NCBI RefSeq assembly: GCF_004365175.1
Contig: NZ_SOCE01000001.1
Coordinates: 1,103,154-1,167,153 of the forward strand
From: Kribbella voronezhensis
Lineage (GTDB): Bacteria > Actinomycetota > Actinomycetes > Propionibacteriales > Kribbellaceae
Direction of reading: 5' to 3'
Length of the DNA stretch: 64,000 nt
Shown: positions 21,469 to 33,141 of the stretch, piece by piece
Position numbering within the stretch: the first letter of the stretch is position 1
Layout of the letters: every line of letters starts with the position of its first letter
Notes under the pieces: generated by a model
The model's input: only the letters and a program-made list of their open reading frames with translations
The model's database searches: none
What the model was told of the DNA's origin: nothing
Program-made: the position numbers and the translations under genes

Positions 21469-22181
21469 GTCCAGCGGGAGCGGGACAGCAAGGCTGCTGC
21501 GGCGGCGACGCCCGCGGTCGACGTGCGGAGAACTGTGTCGCCGAGGAGGACCGGCTCGACGGCGAAGGCTGCCAGTTCGGCTGGGGAGATGCCGCCCTCG
21601 GGGCCGACGACGAGGACGATGTCGCCTGCCTCGGGAAGCTGCACTGAGGACAGCGCGGTCTTCGCTTCTTCATGCAGTACTACGGGCAGCGCGGCGTCAC
21701 GCAGGAGCTGAGCCACCTCGGCAGTGGATGCGATCGGCGCGACCTCGCAGAACCACGAGCGACGCGATTGCTTGCTCGCTTCGAACGCCCAGGCCCGCCA
21801 CTTCGCCACTGTCTTCGCGACCCGCTCCGGGTTCGACCGGAACTGGGACCGTTCCGCGTTCCACGGTACGACGAGGTCGGCGCCCACCTCGGTGAGCATC
21901 TCCACCGCCAGCTCGGCCCGCTCCCCCTTCGGCAAGGCCTGGACGACGACCAGCCGCGGACTCGCCGCCGCCACCGTGCCGCGAGACTCCACGGACACGG
22001 TGACGCCGGTCTTCGAGGCGGCCGTCACGGGTCCTTCGGCGAAGGACCCGCGCCCGTCGGTCAGCCGGACGCGCTCGCCCGGCCGGATCCGCCGTACGAC
22101 GGCCGCGTGGCGACCCTCGGCGCCGTCGAGCACCAACTCCGACCCGTCGAGGTCAGCCAGGTAGAAGACCGCGAGACCCAT
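21465..22181 (-). CDS. rsmE: 16S rRNA m3U1498 methyltransferase RsmE
   Basis: SPOUT-class methyltransferase (238 aa) that methylates U1498 of 16S rRNA. An N-terminal PUA-like part is followed by the knotted domain with VVGPEGGISPAELAAF (about 186-201) and LGDTVLRTSTAGVAA near the C-terminus, which form the SAM-binding knot. The start MGLAVFYLADLDG at 22181 lies 4 nt after the dnaJ stop, which sets the reading; a longer frame into dnaJ is less likely. It is the third gene of the hrcA-dnaJ-rsmE operon, an order common in actinobacteria. Confidence 0.94.
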   Translation of the reverse strand: MGLAVFYLADLDGSELVLDGAEGRHAAVVRRIRPGERVRLTDGRGSFAEGPVTAASKTGVTVSVESRGTVAAASPRLVVVQALPKGERAELAVEMLTEVGADLVVPWNAERSQFRSNPERVAKTVAKWRAWAFEASKQSRRSWFCEVAPIASTAEVAQLLRDAALPVVLHEEAKTALSSVQLPEAGDIVLVVGPEGGISPAELAAFAVEPVLLGDTVLRTSTAGVAAAAALLSRSRWT

Positions 22182-22185
22182 CGAT

Positions 22186-23328
<1,143 letters not shown>

Positions 23329-23365
23329 ACTCCAGACCAACGGTAGGTGGTGGTTCGGGATTCAG

Positions 23366-24394
23366 TCATGAGTCGGCCAGGATCTGGCTGACGTAGCGCG
23401 CGACGGCGCGGACGGCGCCCATCGTGCTCGGGTAGTCCATGTGGGTCGGTCCAACGATGCCGAGCGTGGCCAGCGCCTCCGACTTGGAGCCGTAGCCGGT
23501 CGCCACGACCGACGTGGTCGCGAGCCCCTCGTACGGGTTCTCGTGGCCGATCCGGACCGTCAGGGTCTGCGGGTTGGTCGCCTCGCCGAGCAGCTTGAGC
23601 AGGATCACGTGCTCCTCGAGCGCCTCCAGCACCGGTTTCACGTTGCGCTCGAAGTCGTCGCCGTACCGCGTCAGGTTGGCCGCGCCGCCGACCGCGATCC
23701 GCTGCTCGCCCTCGACCGTGAAGGTCTCCAGCAGGCTGGTCACGATGGCGGTCACCAACGGCCGGTCGGCCGGTGCGAAGGTCTCGGTCACGCTCTCCAG
23801 CGAGGTCGCCGCGTCGGCCAGCCGCTGGCCGGTCAGCGCCGAGTTCAGCCGGGACCGCAGGTCCACGATCAGTTGCTCGTCGACGTCGTCCGGCGCCTCG
23901 ACGATCCGCTGCTCGACCCGGCCCGTGCTGGTGATCAGCACGAGCAGCAGCCGTCGCGGCGTCATCGTGACGACCTCGATGTGGCGCACGCTGGACCGGC
24001 TGAGCGTCGGGTACTGCACGATCGCGACCTGGCGGGTGATCTGGGCGAGCAGGCGCACCGTACGGCGTACGACGTCGTCCAGGTCGACCGCGCCGACCAG
24101 GAAGGACGAGATCGCCCTCTTCTCGGCCGGCGACAGGGCCTTCACCGTGCTCAGCTTGTCCACGAACAACCGGTAGCCGGCGTCGGTCGGGATCCGGCCC
24201 GCGCTGGTGTGCGGCTGGGTGATGTACCCCTCCTCCTCCAGCGCGGCCATGTCGTTGCGGACCGTCGCCGGGGAGACGCCGAGGTTGTGCCGGTCGACCA
24301 GCGTCTTCGAGCCGACCGGCTCATGAGTCGCCACGTAGTCCTCGACGATGGCCCGGAGCACGTCCAGTTTGCGTTCGTCCAGCACGCACACCAC
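23366..24394 (-). CDS. hrcA: Heat-shock repressor HrcA
   Basis: Repressor of class I heat-shock genes, up to 342 aa. The N-terminal winged helix contains [32 protein letters not shown], the most conserved HrcA segment. GTG codons at 24394, 24391 and 24385 are all possible starts; 24385 gives [14 protein letters not shown], the usual beginning. Its operator, CIRCE, lies immediately upstream at 24405-24431, so it should repress its own operon hrcA-dnaJ-rsmE, with activity depending on GroEL in this family. Confidence 0.95.
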   Translation of the reverse strand: MVCVLDERKLDVLRAIVEDYVATHEPVGSKTLVDRHNLGVSPATVRNDMAALEEEGYITQPHTSAGRIPTDAGYRLFVDKLSTVKALSPAEKRAISSFLVGAVDLDDVVRRTVRLLAQITRQVAIVQYPTLSRSSVRHIEVVTMTPRRLLLVLITSTGRVEQRIVEAPDDVDEQLIVDLRSRLNSALTGQRLADAATSLESVTETFAPADRPLVTAIVTSLLETFTVEGEQRIAVGGAANLTRYGDDFERNVKPVLEALEEHVILLKLLGEATNPQTLTVRIGHENPYEGLATTSVVATGYGSKSEALATLGIVGPTHMDYPSTMGAVRAVARYVSQILADS

Positions 24395-24404
24395 CCTCTC
24401 TGGC

Positions 24405-24431
24405 TTGGCACTCCCAAGTTTCGAGTGCCAG
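24405..24431 (-). promoter_or_regulatory. CIRCE operator
   Basis: Inverted repeat TTGGCACTC (24405-24413) and GAGTGCCAG (24423-24431) with a 9-bp spacer. This matches the CIRCE consensus TTAGCACTC-N9-GAGTGCTAA in the GC-shifted form used by actinobacteria. It lies 10 bp before the first hrcA start codon, within only 54 bp of noncoding DNA. Confidence 0.93.
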
Positions 24432-24448
24432 TCTACGTGGGTGCCGTC

Positions 24449-25540
24449 CTAGCTGCTCTCTGGCGACGCTCCCAACGGTACGGCGGCCGGCCGCTCGACC
24501 GTGCTGGCCACATCCACCGGCTGGTCCTGGTCCGCCGCCTCGAGCAGTGACTCGAGCACGTCGAGCACGTGGTAGGCCAGCGTGCCGTTGGCCCGGTGCG
24601 GCTCGCCTGTCCGGATAGCGCGCGCCATGTCGGCCAGGCCGACGCCGCGTCCTGTCCCGGCGTACCCACCAGCTACGGGGACCTCGGTCCAGTCCCGCAC
24701 GGACGCGGTGGCGATCTCGACCTTGCCGTCGAAGTTGTTCGGGTCCGGCACGGACAGGCTGCCCTCTGTGCCGTACACCTCGATCCGCGGGAGCCGCGCG
24801 GCCCACACGTCGAAGCTCATCAGCACAGTGGTGAGCGCACCGGACTCGTGCTCCAGTACGCCGGTCACGTGGGTCGGTACGTCGACAGAGAACGTCTGGC
24901 CTGCGCGGGGACCCGTGTGGACCTTGCGCTCGGCCTGTGAGCGCCCGGCTCGCCCGGTGACCCGTCGTACGGGACCGAGCAGAGTGACGAGGCTCGTGAT
25001 GTAGTACGGACCCATGTCGAGCAGCGGACCGCCACCGGGCTGGTAGTAGAACTCCGGTGCCGGGTGCCACAGCTCGTGCCCAGGCGTGACGAAGTACGCC
25101 GAGGCAGCGGTCGGTACGCCGATGTCGCCGCGATCCAGGACCGCTCGGGCGGTCTGGGTGCCGGTACCGAGCACGGTGTCGGGCGCGCAGCCGATGCGCA
25201 GCTTGTTGGCGGCCGCGAGCTTCAGCAGCGGCTCGGCCTCGGCCCGGTCGACCGCGAGCGGCTTCTCGCCGTACGTGTGCTTCCCGGCCTGCAGCGCGGC
25301 CTGGTGAACCGCTGCGTGGGCCGCCGGGATGGTCAGGTTGAGAACGATGTCGACGGCCGGATCGGCCATCAAGTCGTCGGATGACATCGCGCGGATGCCC
25401 GGGTTCTGGTCGGCGATCGCCTGGGCGCGGGACAGGTCGAGGTCCGCGACGGCCACCACCTCGACACCGGGCAGCCTGGCCAGGTGGTCGAGGTAGGTGC
25501 CGCTGATGACACCGGTCCCGACGATGCCGACGCCGGTCAC
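24449..25540 (-). CDS. Gfo/Idh/MocA-family oxidoreductase
   Basis: NAD(P)-dependent dehydrogenase of sugars or inositols, 363 aa. The Rossmann motif GIVGTGVISGTYLDHL is at residues 4-19. GEKPLAVDRAEAEPLL (about 93-108) contains the EKP motif typical of the family. GGGPLLDMGPYYITSLVTLLGP in the C-terminal half matches the GG..D.G..H region, with Tyr-Tyr in place of the usual His. The start is GTG 25540, overlapping the ThuA-like gene stop as GTGA, so the pair is one operon. ThuA/Gfo-Idh pairs generally serve disaccharide or glycoside oxidation. No transporter gene adjoins them. The stop lies 18 bp before the CIRCE element. Confidence 0.88.
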   Translation of the reverse strand: MTGVGIVGTGVISGTYLDHLARLPGVEVVAVADLDLSRAQAIADQNPGIRAMSSDDLMADPAVDIVLNLTIPAAHAAVHQAALQAGKHTYGEKPLAVDRAEAEPLLKLAAANKLRIGCAPDTVLGTGTQTARAVLDRGDIGVPTAASAYFVTPGHELWHPAPEFYYQPGGGPLLDMGPYYITSLVTLLGPVRRVTGRAGRSQAERKVHTGPRAGQTFSVDVPTHVTGVLEHESGALTTVLMSFDVWAARLPRIEVYGTEGSLSVPDPNNFDGKVEIATASVRDWTEVPVAGGYAGTGRGVGLADMARAIRTGEPHRANGTLAYHVLDVLESLLEAADQDQPVDVASTVERPAAVPLGASPESS

Positions 25541-26178
25541 TTGCTCGCCCACAGCAGCCCCCGCTCGATGATCGTGCGCACTTCGGGGACGTCCAGGTCG
25601 GCGAGGCTGTGCCCCGGCGTACAGACGAAGACGCGGCCTTCGCCCCAGGTACGGGTCCAGACGGCCGGCATCGTCGCGCCCTCGATCCACGGATAGTCCG
25701 GGTGGGCGCCGAAGGTGGTGGTCGCGAGCACGTTGTTGGTCGGGTCGGCGTGCACGTAGTACTGCTCGGTGTGCAGGTCGAAGTGCGTGATGTCCGCGAC
25801 GATCGGGTCGTCGGAGACCACCTCGATCCGGTGGTCGACGAAGCCGTCCGGGTGCGAGACGAACTGGCCGCCGGTCATGAAGCTGTAGTCGGCGTTGTTG
25901 CGGAACGAGTCGACGATGCCGCCGTGCCAGCCGGCCAGCCCGGTGCCGGCCCGCACGGCCGCCTCCAGGCCTTTGACCTGCTCGGCGGTGATCTCGCTCA
26001 TGGTGATGCACTGCAGCACCAGGTCGGTGCCGTCCAGGTCGAGGTAGCTGTCGAGGTTGTCCGACACCTCCACCTCGAAGTCGTTGTCCCGCAGGAACGG
26101 GATGAAAAGCTCGGTCGCCTCGACCGGGAGATGGCCTTCCCAGCCGCCTCTGGTCACCAGTGCCCGTCGTGTCGTCAC
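25537..26178 (-). CDS. ThuA-like domain protein
   Basis: Protein of 213 aa with the class I glutamine-amidotransferase-like fold of the ThuA (trehalose utilisation) family. GTGLAGWHGGIVDSF (about 78-92), DHRIEVVSDDPI and EGRVFVCTPGHS are the usual family blocks. The reaction is not firmly known for the family; members act with Gfo/Idh dehydrogenases on 3-keto-sugars or related compounds. It is coupled to the dehydrogenase by a 4-nt overlap. A TAAGGT -10 hexamer at 26254-26249 on the minus strand gives a leader of about 65 nt. Confidence 0.82.
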   Translation of the reverse strand: MTTRRALVTRGGWEGHLPVEATELFIPFLRDNDFEVEVSDNLDSYLDLDGTDLVLQCITMSEITAEQVKGLEAAVRAGTGLAGWHGGIVDSFRNNADYSFMTGGQFVSHPDGFVDHRIEVVSDDPIVADITHFDLHTEQYYVHADPTNNVLATTTFGAHPDYPWIEGATMPAVWTRTWGEGRVFVCTPGHSLADLDVPEVRTIIERGLLWASK

Positions 26179-26245
26179 GCCGTCCGCCCTTCAGAATGCC
26201 CGTTGATCGGCTGAGTCAGAGATCGGATGAGTTCGTTACCGCTCT

Positions 26246-26355
26246 GCGACCTTAAGCGGCGCGTCCCGGCCCTTCAACTCCGTATCTCGCGGCTTGGATA
26301 AGGCTTCCCATCCGGGCCGTCCGTCCGCCGCGCGAGCTCGCCCGGTTAAGGTCGC
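26246..26355. promoter_or_regulatory. Divergent promoters with identical -10 boxes
   Basis: GCGACCTTAA (26246-26255) and TTAAGGTCGC (26346-26355) form a perfect 10-bp inverted repeat. Each arm contains TAAGGT, a strong actinobacterial -10 hexamer, pointing outward. The right one ends 6 nt before the ATG at 26359, so that transcript should be leaderless. The left one would serve the ThuA operon. The extra CGC beyond the hexamers may reflect a shared regulator. Confidence 0.5.
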
Positions 26356-26358
26356 GGT

Positions 26359-27162
26359 ATGAGCGCATGGACCGAGCTGGGTGATCGATGCTGGGTCCGC
26401 CGGTATCGCGAGTGGGACCTCAACGTCGGCCTGGTGGCCGGCAGCGAGGGCGCCGTGGTGATCGACACCCGGGCGGACGCCGTACAGGCTCGGGAGTTGC
26501 TCGACGAGATCCGGTCGATCACCGACGTACCGGTGCGCTGGGTCGTCAACACTCACGCGCACTTCGACCACACGTTCGGCAACGGCGTCTTCGCCGGAGC
26601 CGGGGCTGTCAGCTTCGCGCAGGAGAACGCGGCGGCGGCGCTGGCCGCGGATGCCAAGAACACCGAGATGGTTGCCGTCGACAACAGTTTCGCGGTCGCC
26701 AAGGTGATCGACCTCGGCGACCGGCGGGTGGAACTGCTGCACCTCGGCAACGGCCACACCGACGGCGACGTGGTGGTCGTCGTACCGGACGTGGACGTGT
26801 TCTTCGCCGGCGATCTGATCGAGGAGTCGGCGCCGCCGTCGTACGGGGACGACTCGTACCCGCTCGAATGGGCCGACACCGTCGACCGGGTGATCGGGCT
26901 GCTGTCGGCGACGGCCAAGGTCGTTCCGGGCCACGGCGCCGTGGTGGACGCCGAGTTCGTCCGCGACCAGGCCGGCGATCTCGGCACGGTCGCCAACACG
27001 ATCTCCGGGCTGCACCACGCCGGCACGTCGCTCGAAGCCGCGCTGGCCCACACCGACGACTGGCCGTGGCCGGTGGCGCACCTCGAACACGCCGTACGCC
27101 GTGGGTACGCGGTGCTCGGGACGCCCCGCCGCCCGACGCTCCCCATCCTCGGCAACAGCTGA
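26359..27162 (+). CDS. MBL-fold metallo-hydrolase
   Basis: Metallo-beta-lactamase-fold hydrolase, 267 aa, predicted cytosolic. The metal site THAHFDH gives His66, His68, Asp70 and His71. LHLGNGHTDGDVVVVVPDVDVFFAGD supplies the next His and the bridging Asp, and VVPGHGAVVD the last His. This set is typical of the quinoprotein-relay/SoxH-like subgroup, whose substrates vary widely, so none is assigned. There is no ribosome site; TAAGGT 6 nt before ATG points to leaderless expression. It is divergent from the ThuA operon. Confidence 0.85.
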   Translation: MSAWTELGDRCWVRRYREWDLNVGLVAGSEGAVVIDTRADAVQARELLDEIRSITDVPVRWVVNTHAHFDHTFGNGVFAGAGAVSFAQENAAAALAADAKNTEMVAVDNSFAVAKVIDLGDRRVELLHLGNGHTDGDVVVVVPDVDVFFAGDLIEESAPPSYGDDSYPLEWADTVDRVIGLLSATAKVVPGHGAVVDAEFVRDQAGDLGTVANTISGLHHAGTSLEAALAHTDDWPWPVAHLEHAVRRGYAVLGTPRRPTLPILGNS

Positions 27163-27269
27163 GTTCTCCTCGGTCGTCGCACTGTGGGGTTATCCGTTGA
27201 CACGGTGCTGCCTGATCCCGCACGTTGTTGCGAAAGCGGTTACCGCACCGACCGGATGAGGTGGGACAG

Positions 27270-28802
<1,533 letters not shown>

Positions 28803-28937
28803 CCCCTCGTACGACGCCCGCTTCGCGGTACCTGTCACGCTGCTCGTCAGCGACTCGCGGTTCGCTTGACGCGGCTTGACCCGGCAGGTGGTGTCTGGTC
28901 TTGTGTCGCGGACAACAGCTACCGAAGGACGCCAGCC

Positions 28938-29555
28938 ATGCTCGATGTGCCAGAACTGCCGTTTTCGATCACGCCCTCGCCCGCGGGTGTGTGGCGGCGG
29001 GACGAACCGGACGGGCCGGTGCTCGCCGATGCGCCGGCTCACACGGACTTCTACATCAACCCCGCCGGTCCGGACTCGACCGATGCGGAGTCGATTCTCA
29101 ACGCGGCGACCCTGCTCGGCACACCGCCGGCCGGGGACTTCCAGTTCAGCGCTCGAGTCGGCGTCGACTTCCAGGCGCAGTACGACGCCGGCGTGCTGTT
29201 CATCTGGCTGGACCAGGAGCACTGGGCGAAATTCTGCTTCGAGTACTCGCCTGCGGGCGAGCCCATGGTGGTCTCCGTAGTCACCCGAGAGCACTCCGAT
29301 GACGCCAACGCGTTCACGGTCCCCGAGCGATCGGTTCGGCTTCGCGTCTCGCGCATCGACGGCATCTACGCGTTCCACGCGTCCACCGACGCCACGACCT
29401 GGCAGCTGATCCGCGTCTTCAGGCTCGACGGCTCGGTATCCGATCACCAGATCGGCTTCGAGGCCCAGTCGCCCACCGGTGACGGCTGCACCGTGAGCTT
29501 CGACGAGATCCGATTCACCGGCCATCGACTGGCAGACCTCCGCGACGGCTCCTGA
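28938..29555 (+). CDS. DUF1349 (concanavalin-like) protein
   Basis: Protein of 205 aa with the beta-sandwich pattern of DUF1349/YesU-like proteins. GDFQFSARVGVDFQAQYDAGVLFIWLDQEHWAKFCFEYS (about 67-105) is the central block, and GEPMVVSVVTREHSDD follows. These proteins resemble carbohydrate-binding lectin folds, but no catalytic residues are known to me. ATG 28938 has GAAGGAC upstream; the frame is open further but lacks a start signal. No signal peptide. The gap of about 135 bp before it includes TACGACGCCCGCTTCGCG, which resembles the end of the 159-bp repeat unit. Confidence 0.78.
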   Translation: MLDVPELPFSITPSPAGVWRRDEPDGPVLADAPAHTDFYINPAGPDSTDAESILNAATLLGTPPAGDFQFSARVGVDFQAQYDAGVLFIWLDQEHWAKFCFEYSPAGEPMVVSVVTREHSDDANAFTVPERSVRLRVSRIDGIYAFHASTDATTWQLIRVFRLDGSVSDHQIGFEAQSPTGDGCTVSFDEIRFTGHRLADLRDGS

Positions 29556-29597
29556 GCGGAGGGCGTGTGGTTGACCTGGAAGGAGGGTGGGTCGGCA

Positions 29598-29603
29598 TAC
29601 GGT
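29598..29603 (+). promoter_or_regulatory. -10 element of a leaderless transcript
   Basis: TACGGT is followed by six bases and then ATG 29610. This is the same spacing as before the genes at 9281 and 26359. Confidence 0.4.
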
Positions 29604-29609
29604 TGGGGG

Positions 29610-30434
29610 ATGGCTGATCGGTATGGGAATGACGTGCTGGCCGGGGACTGGCGGAAGCCGAAGAATGGGCGGACGGTTGAGGTCGAGGTCGCCAAGGGGA
29701 TGGTGGTCGAGGAGCCTTCGTCGGGGTTCGTGGGAGCCGTCGTGCGCTGGGAGCACGGGGTGGTCGATCTCGAGGACCGGCATGGGCGGATCAAGACCTA
29801 CCCGATGGGACCTGGCTTCTGGGTCGACGGCAAGCCGGTCAGCCTGCAACCACCGAAGCGCCCCGGACCGGCGAAGAAGACCCGTACGGCGTCCGGCTCG
29901 GTGGCCGTCAGCAATGTCAGGGCGAAGGTCGCCAGAGCCAGCCGGATCTATGTCGAGGGGCGCCACGACGCCGAGTTGGTGGAGCGCGTCTGGGGTGACG
30001 ACCTGCGGATCGAGGGCGTCGTCATCGAGTACATGGAAGGGATCGACGACCTCCCGGCGATCGTGAACCGGTTCCAGCCCGGCCCCGGCCGGCGCCTCGG
30101 CGTCCTGGTCGATCACCTGGTCGACGGGTCCAAGGAGTCGAAGCTCGCCGCGCAGGTGACGAACCGGCACGTGCTGGTCGTCGGCCACCCGTTCATCGAC
30201 ATCTGGGAAGCGGTCAAGCCGTCCTCGCTCGGCATCGCCGCCTGGCCGAAGATCCCGCACGGCACCGATTGGAAGCACGGCGTCCTGGAGACGTTCGGCT
30301 GGCCCGCGACCGACCAGGCCGACGTGGCGGCGGCCTGGAAGCACATCTTGTCGAAGGTGAAGAGCTACGCCGACCTCGAGCCCGACCTGCTCGGCCGGGT
30401 CGAGGAACTCATCGACTTCGTGACTCAGGACTGA
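29610..30434 (+). CDS. DUF3097 family protein
   Basis: Actinobacterial conserved protein of 274 aa. The N-terminal part (YGNDVLAGDWRKPKNGRTVEVEVAKGMVVEEP) and the core RIYVEGRHDAELVERVWGDDLRIEGVVIEYMEGID are typical. The core looks like a TOPRIM fold: an acidic YVEGRHDAE at the first strand and LGVLVDHLVDGSKES later. Nucleic-acid processing is therefore a fair guess, but no function is established to my knowledge. In Streptomyces-type genomes this gene lies between hemW and hrcA, as it does here. ATG 29610 is favoured by the -10 element just upstream. Its last 26 bp overlap the convergent patatin gene. Confidence 0.82.
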   Translation: MADRYGNDVLAGDWRKPKNGRTVEVEVAKGMVVEEPSSGFVGAVVRWEHGVVDLEDRHGRIKTYPMGPGFWVDGKPVSLQPPKRPGPAKKTRTASGSVAVSNVRAKVARASRIYVEGRHDAELVERVWGDDLRIEGVVIEYMEGIDDLPAIVNRFQPGPGRRLGVLVDHLVDGSKESKLAAQVTNRHVLVVGHPFIDIWEAVKPSSLGIAAWPKIPHGTDWKHGVLETFGWPATDQADVAAAWKHILSKVKSYADLEPDLLGRVEELIDFVTQD

Positions 30435-32991
30435 TCGGCGGCATCCGCTTCTCGATCCATTGCCGGACCCGCTTGCGTTGCCGCCGGATGTACCACGAGC
30501 CGGCGGCCACCAACGCACCAGCGGCCAGCACTACTCCGGCCAGTAGCGCCGCGATGATCCGGATCGCAGCCACGTCGACCACCCCTGCGACGACGAGCAG
30601 CAGCACGACGGCTCCCAGCAAGGCGGCCGGCAACCACTGCTGGAAGATCAGCGGCCGCCGCGCGGGCGTCAGATCCGCGCTCTTCACCAACCGCTGCCAG
30701 GCGCTCTGCCGAGCCGGCTCGGCGAACCAGCGCGCGCACAGCAGCAACCAGGAGCCGGGCTGATGCTTGCGTCCGGCAACAGCCTTCACCCAGCTGCCGA
30801 ACTGCGGGTTGAGCCCGCCCGACACCGCGACCATCCGGTCGGCAAGCCCTTTGGTGGTGGCGATCCCTTCCCGGGTGGTGTTGAGCTCGTTCCGCATCGT
30901 GGTCAGCGCGCCGAGCCCTGCGTTGACCGGGAAGTCCTTGGCCAGTCGCTGGATCCGCTCGGACACCTTGTCGATCTTCCAGTCCTCGGCCTCGAGCACC
31001 TGCCGCTGCGTCTCGCGGATCCAGTCCGGGTCCGCGCCGAGCATCGCGCCGAGATGCGCGACGCAGTGCAGCCGTCCCATCAGCCAGTCCCAGCGCCGCC
31101 AGTCGGCCGCTCCGAAAGCACCGAAGTGCCCGACCTGCGTGCCGTACAGGATCCTGTCCTTCAGGTCGTTCGCGATCGATCCCTCCGGCAACTCGTCCAG
31201 CAACGTCAGCGGGATGTCCGGCCCGAGTCGCAGGAACTGGAACGGCGCGCTGCGTTGCTGCGGAGTCCGCGCCGAAGTACACCGCGACACGATCTCCACC
31301 TCGAGCGCGGTCTCCACGACCTCCGTCCCGACGACCTGGATCAGCGCGGCGAACTCGTCGCCGAGCGCGCGCTGCACCTGCAGCAGCTCGAAGATGTCGG
31401 TCAGCCCGACCGCGACCGCCTCCGCTCCCCCGGCGGGCTGCAGATCGAGATCCGCCTTCGCCAGCTCGGCCGACAACTTGTCCCGCACGGCCAGCACGCG
31501 CTGCAAGCTGTCACTGGTCGCCCTCAACCGGCGCTCGAGATCCGGCCGGTCCACCTTGGCCGCGGAGTCGATCTGGAGCCGCAGCGACCGCAGTACGAGT
31601 CGTACTACGCGCTCCGCGGCGCCTGTTCCCCAGTCCCAGCAGGGGTTCCCGGCCTCGAGGCGCAACGGCGCCGTCGACCCGTCCGGTCCCGGCACCCAGG
31701 GGTGCTTGGTGGCGAGGATGTCGTCGATCTGCGCCTCCGACAACGCGGTCGCCGCGTCGAGCACGGTCGACTGGTCATGAGTCGCGATCGTCACCGCCTC
31801 CCAGACACCACCGGCGGCACGGCCACGCGAGTACGCCGGCAGCAGCAGCCGCGCCGCCTCCTGCAACCGGGCCCGCTCAGTTGGTTGCCCGACGCAACGA
31901 TCAAAGAGCCGCTGCGAATCGGACCAGGACGCGTCCGCCTCCAGCAACAGCCGCTCGAGCTCTTCCACGTCCGACCGGAAGTCCACTTCCCGCGGGAACT
32001 GCACCGCCGACAGCGCCGCCACCGACCACTTGGGCTGGTTCGCATCCACGACCCGCGTCTCGGCGGATCCGACGCCCGCCGACGGTACGACGTACAGCAC
32101 GTACCGCGTCGCGCGCCCGGACACCGGTCGACGGGCAACCACATCCAGCACCGGGGCGAACGGCGCGTTGTCGAGAACGCCACCGTCGACCAGCCACGCG
32201 CCGGACTCCTGGTACGGACCCGGCTGCAGCCGAGGCGGCGCGGCGCCCATCTTCGGCGTCTCCAGCACCGGCCCGAAAGCCGCCGGGAAGGACGCCGACG
32301 CACGAGCGGCCCGGGCCAGCAACTTGGTGTCCTTGAGCCCGTTGTTCTCCTTGACCGAGAACGAGCGGTTCGTCCCGTCGTACGTCGCGGCCCGCTCGCT
32401 GGTGAAGCGATACAGGTACCGATGATCCGGTACGACGAATCGCTGGCCGGCCGCGTCCTTCGCCTCGAACTGCTGGATCCCCAGCCCCGAAGCGGTCACG
32501 AACAAGGTCACCGGCTCGGCGGCCGAGGCCTTGCCCGCGTCGGCGACACCTTCGAGCAGCCGGTTCAGCTCCTTCAGGAAGTAGTCGCCGTCCAGCACCG
32601 ACGTCGACGGCTTCCCTGCCGCGGGCACCAGCTTGCCGACCTCGAGCGAGCCGAGGCCGACCCAGCGCTGCCGCAGCCACGGTCCGTCATCACCGTCGGG
32701 ATCGAGGGTCGACCCGTGCGAGATCGCGGTTGCGAGGAGTGACCCGTTCAGACCGCCGGCGCTGGTCCCCGCGATCACGTCGACGACGATCCGGCGTTGC
32801 TCCCCACCGCGGTGGCACAGCTCCTTCCAGCGCGCCGCGAGCACCTCGTCGTACGGCTGTGCGGCCGGCATCCCGGCGCCACCGGAGGCCCGTCTGATCA
32901 GGTCCAGCTCGTGCGTGACGCCGCCCATCCAGACGGCCAGACTGACCCCGCCGTTCAACACCAGCGCGATCCGGATCTCATGGTCGGACAT
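30409..32991 (-). CDS. Patatin-like phospholipase with C-terminal membrane anchor (DUF3376 type)
   Basis: Protein of 860 aa. The N-terminal patatin domain has the oxyanion loop LNGGVSLAVWMGG (12-24), the nucleophile Ser77 in GTSAGG and the partner Asp in LVDGGVLDNAPF. These make the Ser-Asp dyad complete, so lipid acyl hydrolase activity is expected. The long middle region (about 300-750) matches the DUF3376 type known in actinobacteria. Two closely spaced hydrophobic helices near residues 785-840, followed by WYIRRQRKRVRQW, anchor it in the membrane. ATG 32991 is preferred to 33024. It overlaps the DUF3097 gene tail-to-tail. Confidence 0.86.
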   Translation of the reverse strand: MSDHEIRIALVLNGGVSLAVWMGGVTHELDLIRRASGGAGMPAAQPYDEVLAARWKELCHRGGEQRRIVVDVIAGTSAGGLNGSLLATAISHGSTLDPDGDDGPWLRQRWVGLGSLEVGKLVPAAGKPSTSVLDGDYFLKELNRLLEGVADAGKASAAEPVTLFVTASGLGIQQFEAKDAAGQRFVVPDHRYLYRFTSERAATYDGTNRSFSVKENNGLKDTKLLARAARASASFPAAFGPVLETPKMGAAPPRLQPGPYQESGAWLVDGGVLDNAPFAPVLDVVARRPVSGRATRYVLYVVPSAGVGSAETRVVDANQPKWSVAALSAVQFPREVDFRSDVEELERLLLEADASWSDSQRLFDRCVGQPTERARLQEAARLLLPAYSRGRAAGGVWEAVTIATHDQSTVLDAATALSEAQIDDILATKHPWVPGPDGSTAPLRLEAGNPCWDWGTGAAERVVRLVLRSLRLQIDSAAKVDRPDLERRLRATSDSLQRVLAVRDKLSAELAKADLDLQPAGGAEAVAVGLTDIFELLQVQRALGDEFAALIQVVGTEVVETALEVEIVSRCTSARTPQQRSAPFQFLRLGPDIPLTLLDELPEGSIANDLKDRILYGTQVGHFGAFGAADWRRWDWLMGRLHCVAHLGAMLGADPDWIRETQRQVLEAEDWKIDKVSERIQRLAKDFPVNAGLGALTTMRNELNTTREGIATTKGLADRMVAVSGGLNPQFGSWVKAVAGRKHQPGSWLLLCARWFAEPARQSAWQRLVKSADLTPARRPLIFQQWLPAALLGAVVLLLVVAGVVDVAAIRIIAALLAGVVLAAGALVAAGSWYIRRQRKRVRQWIEKRMPPISPESRSR

Positions 32992-33141
32992 TTGGCTCGG
33001 TCCCCCCTCACGGCCTTGCCCCAACAGATATCACGGAGGTGACCCGGGGAGACAGCTTTCGCAGCAGAGAGTGAGCGAAGAGCGCTCGAACTGTTGTGGC
33101 CGGCTGCACTCAGAGTCATCCTGAGTTCGGGGGTGGGCGAG

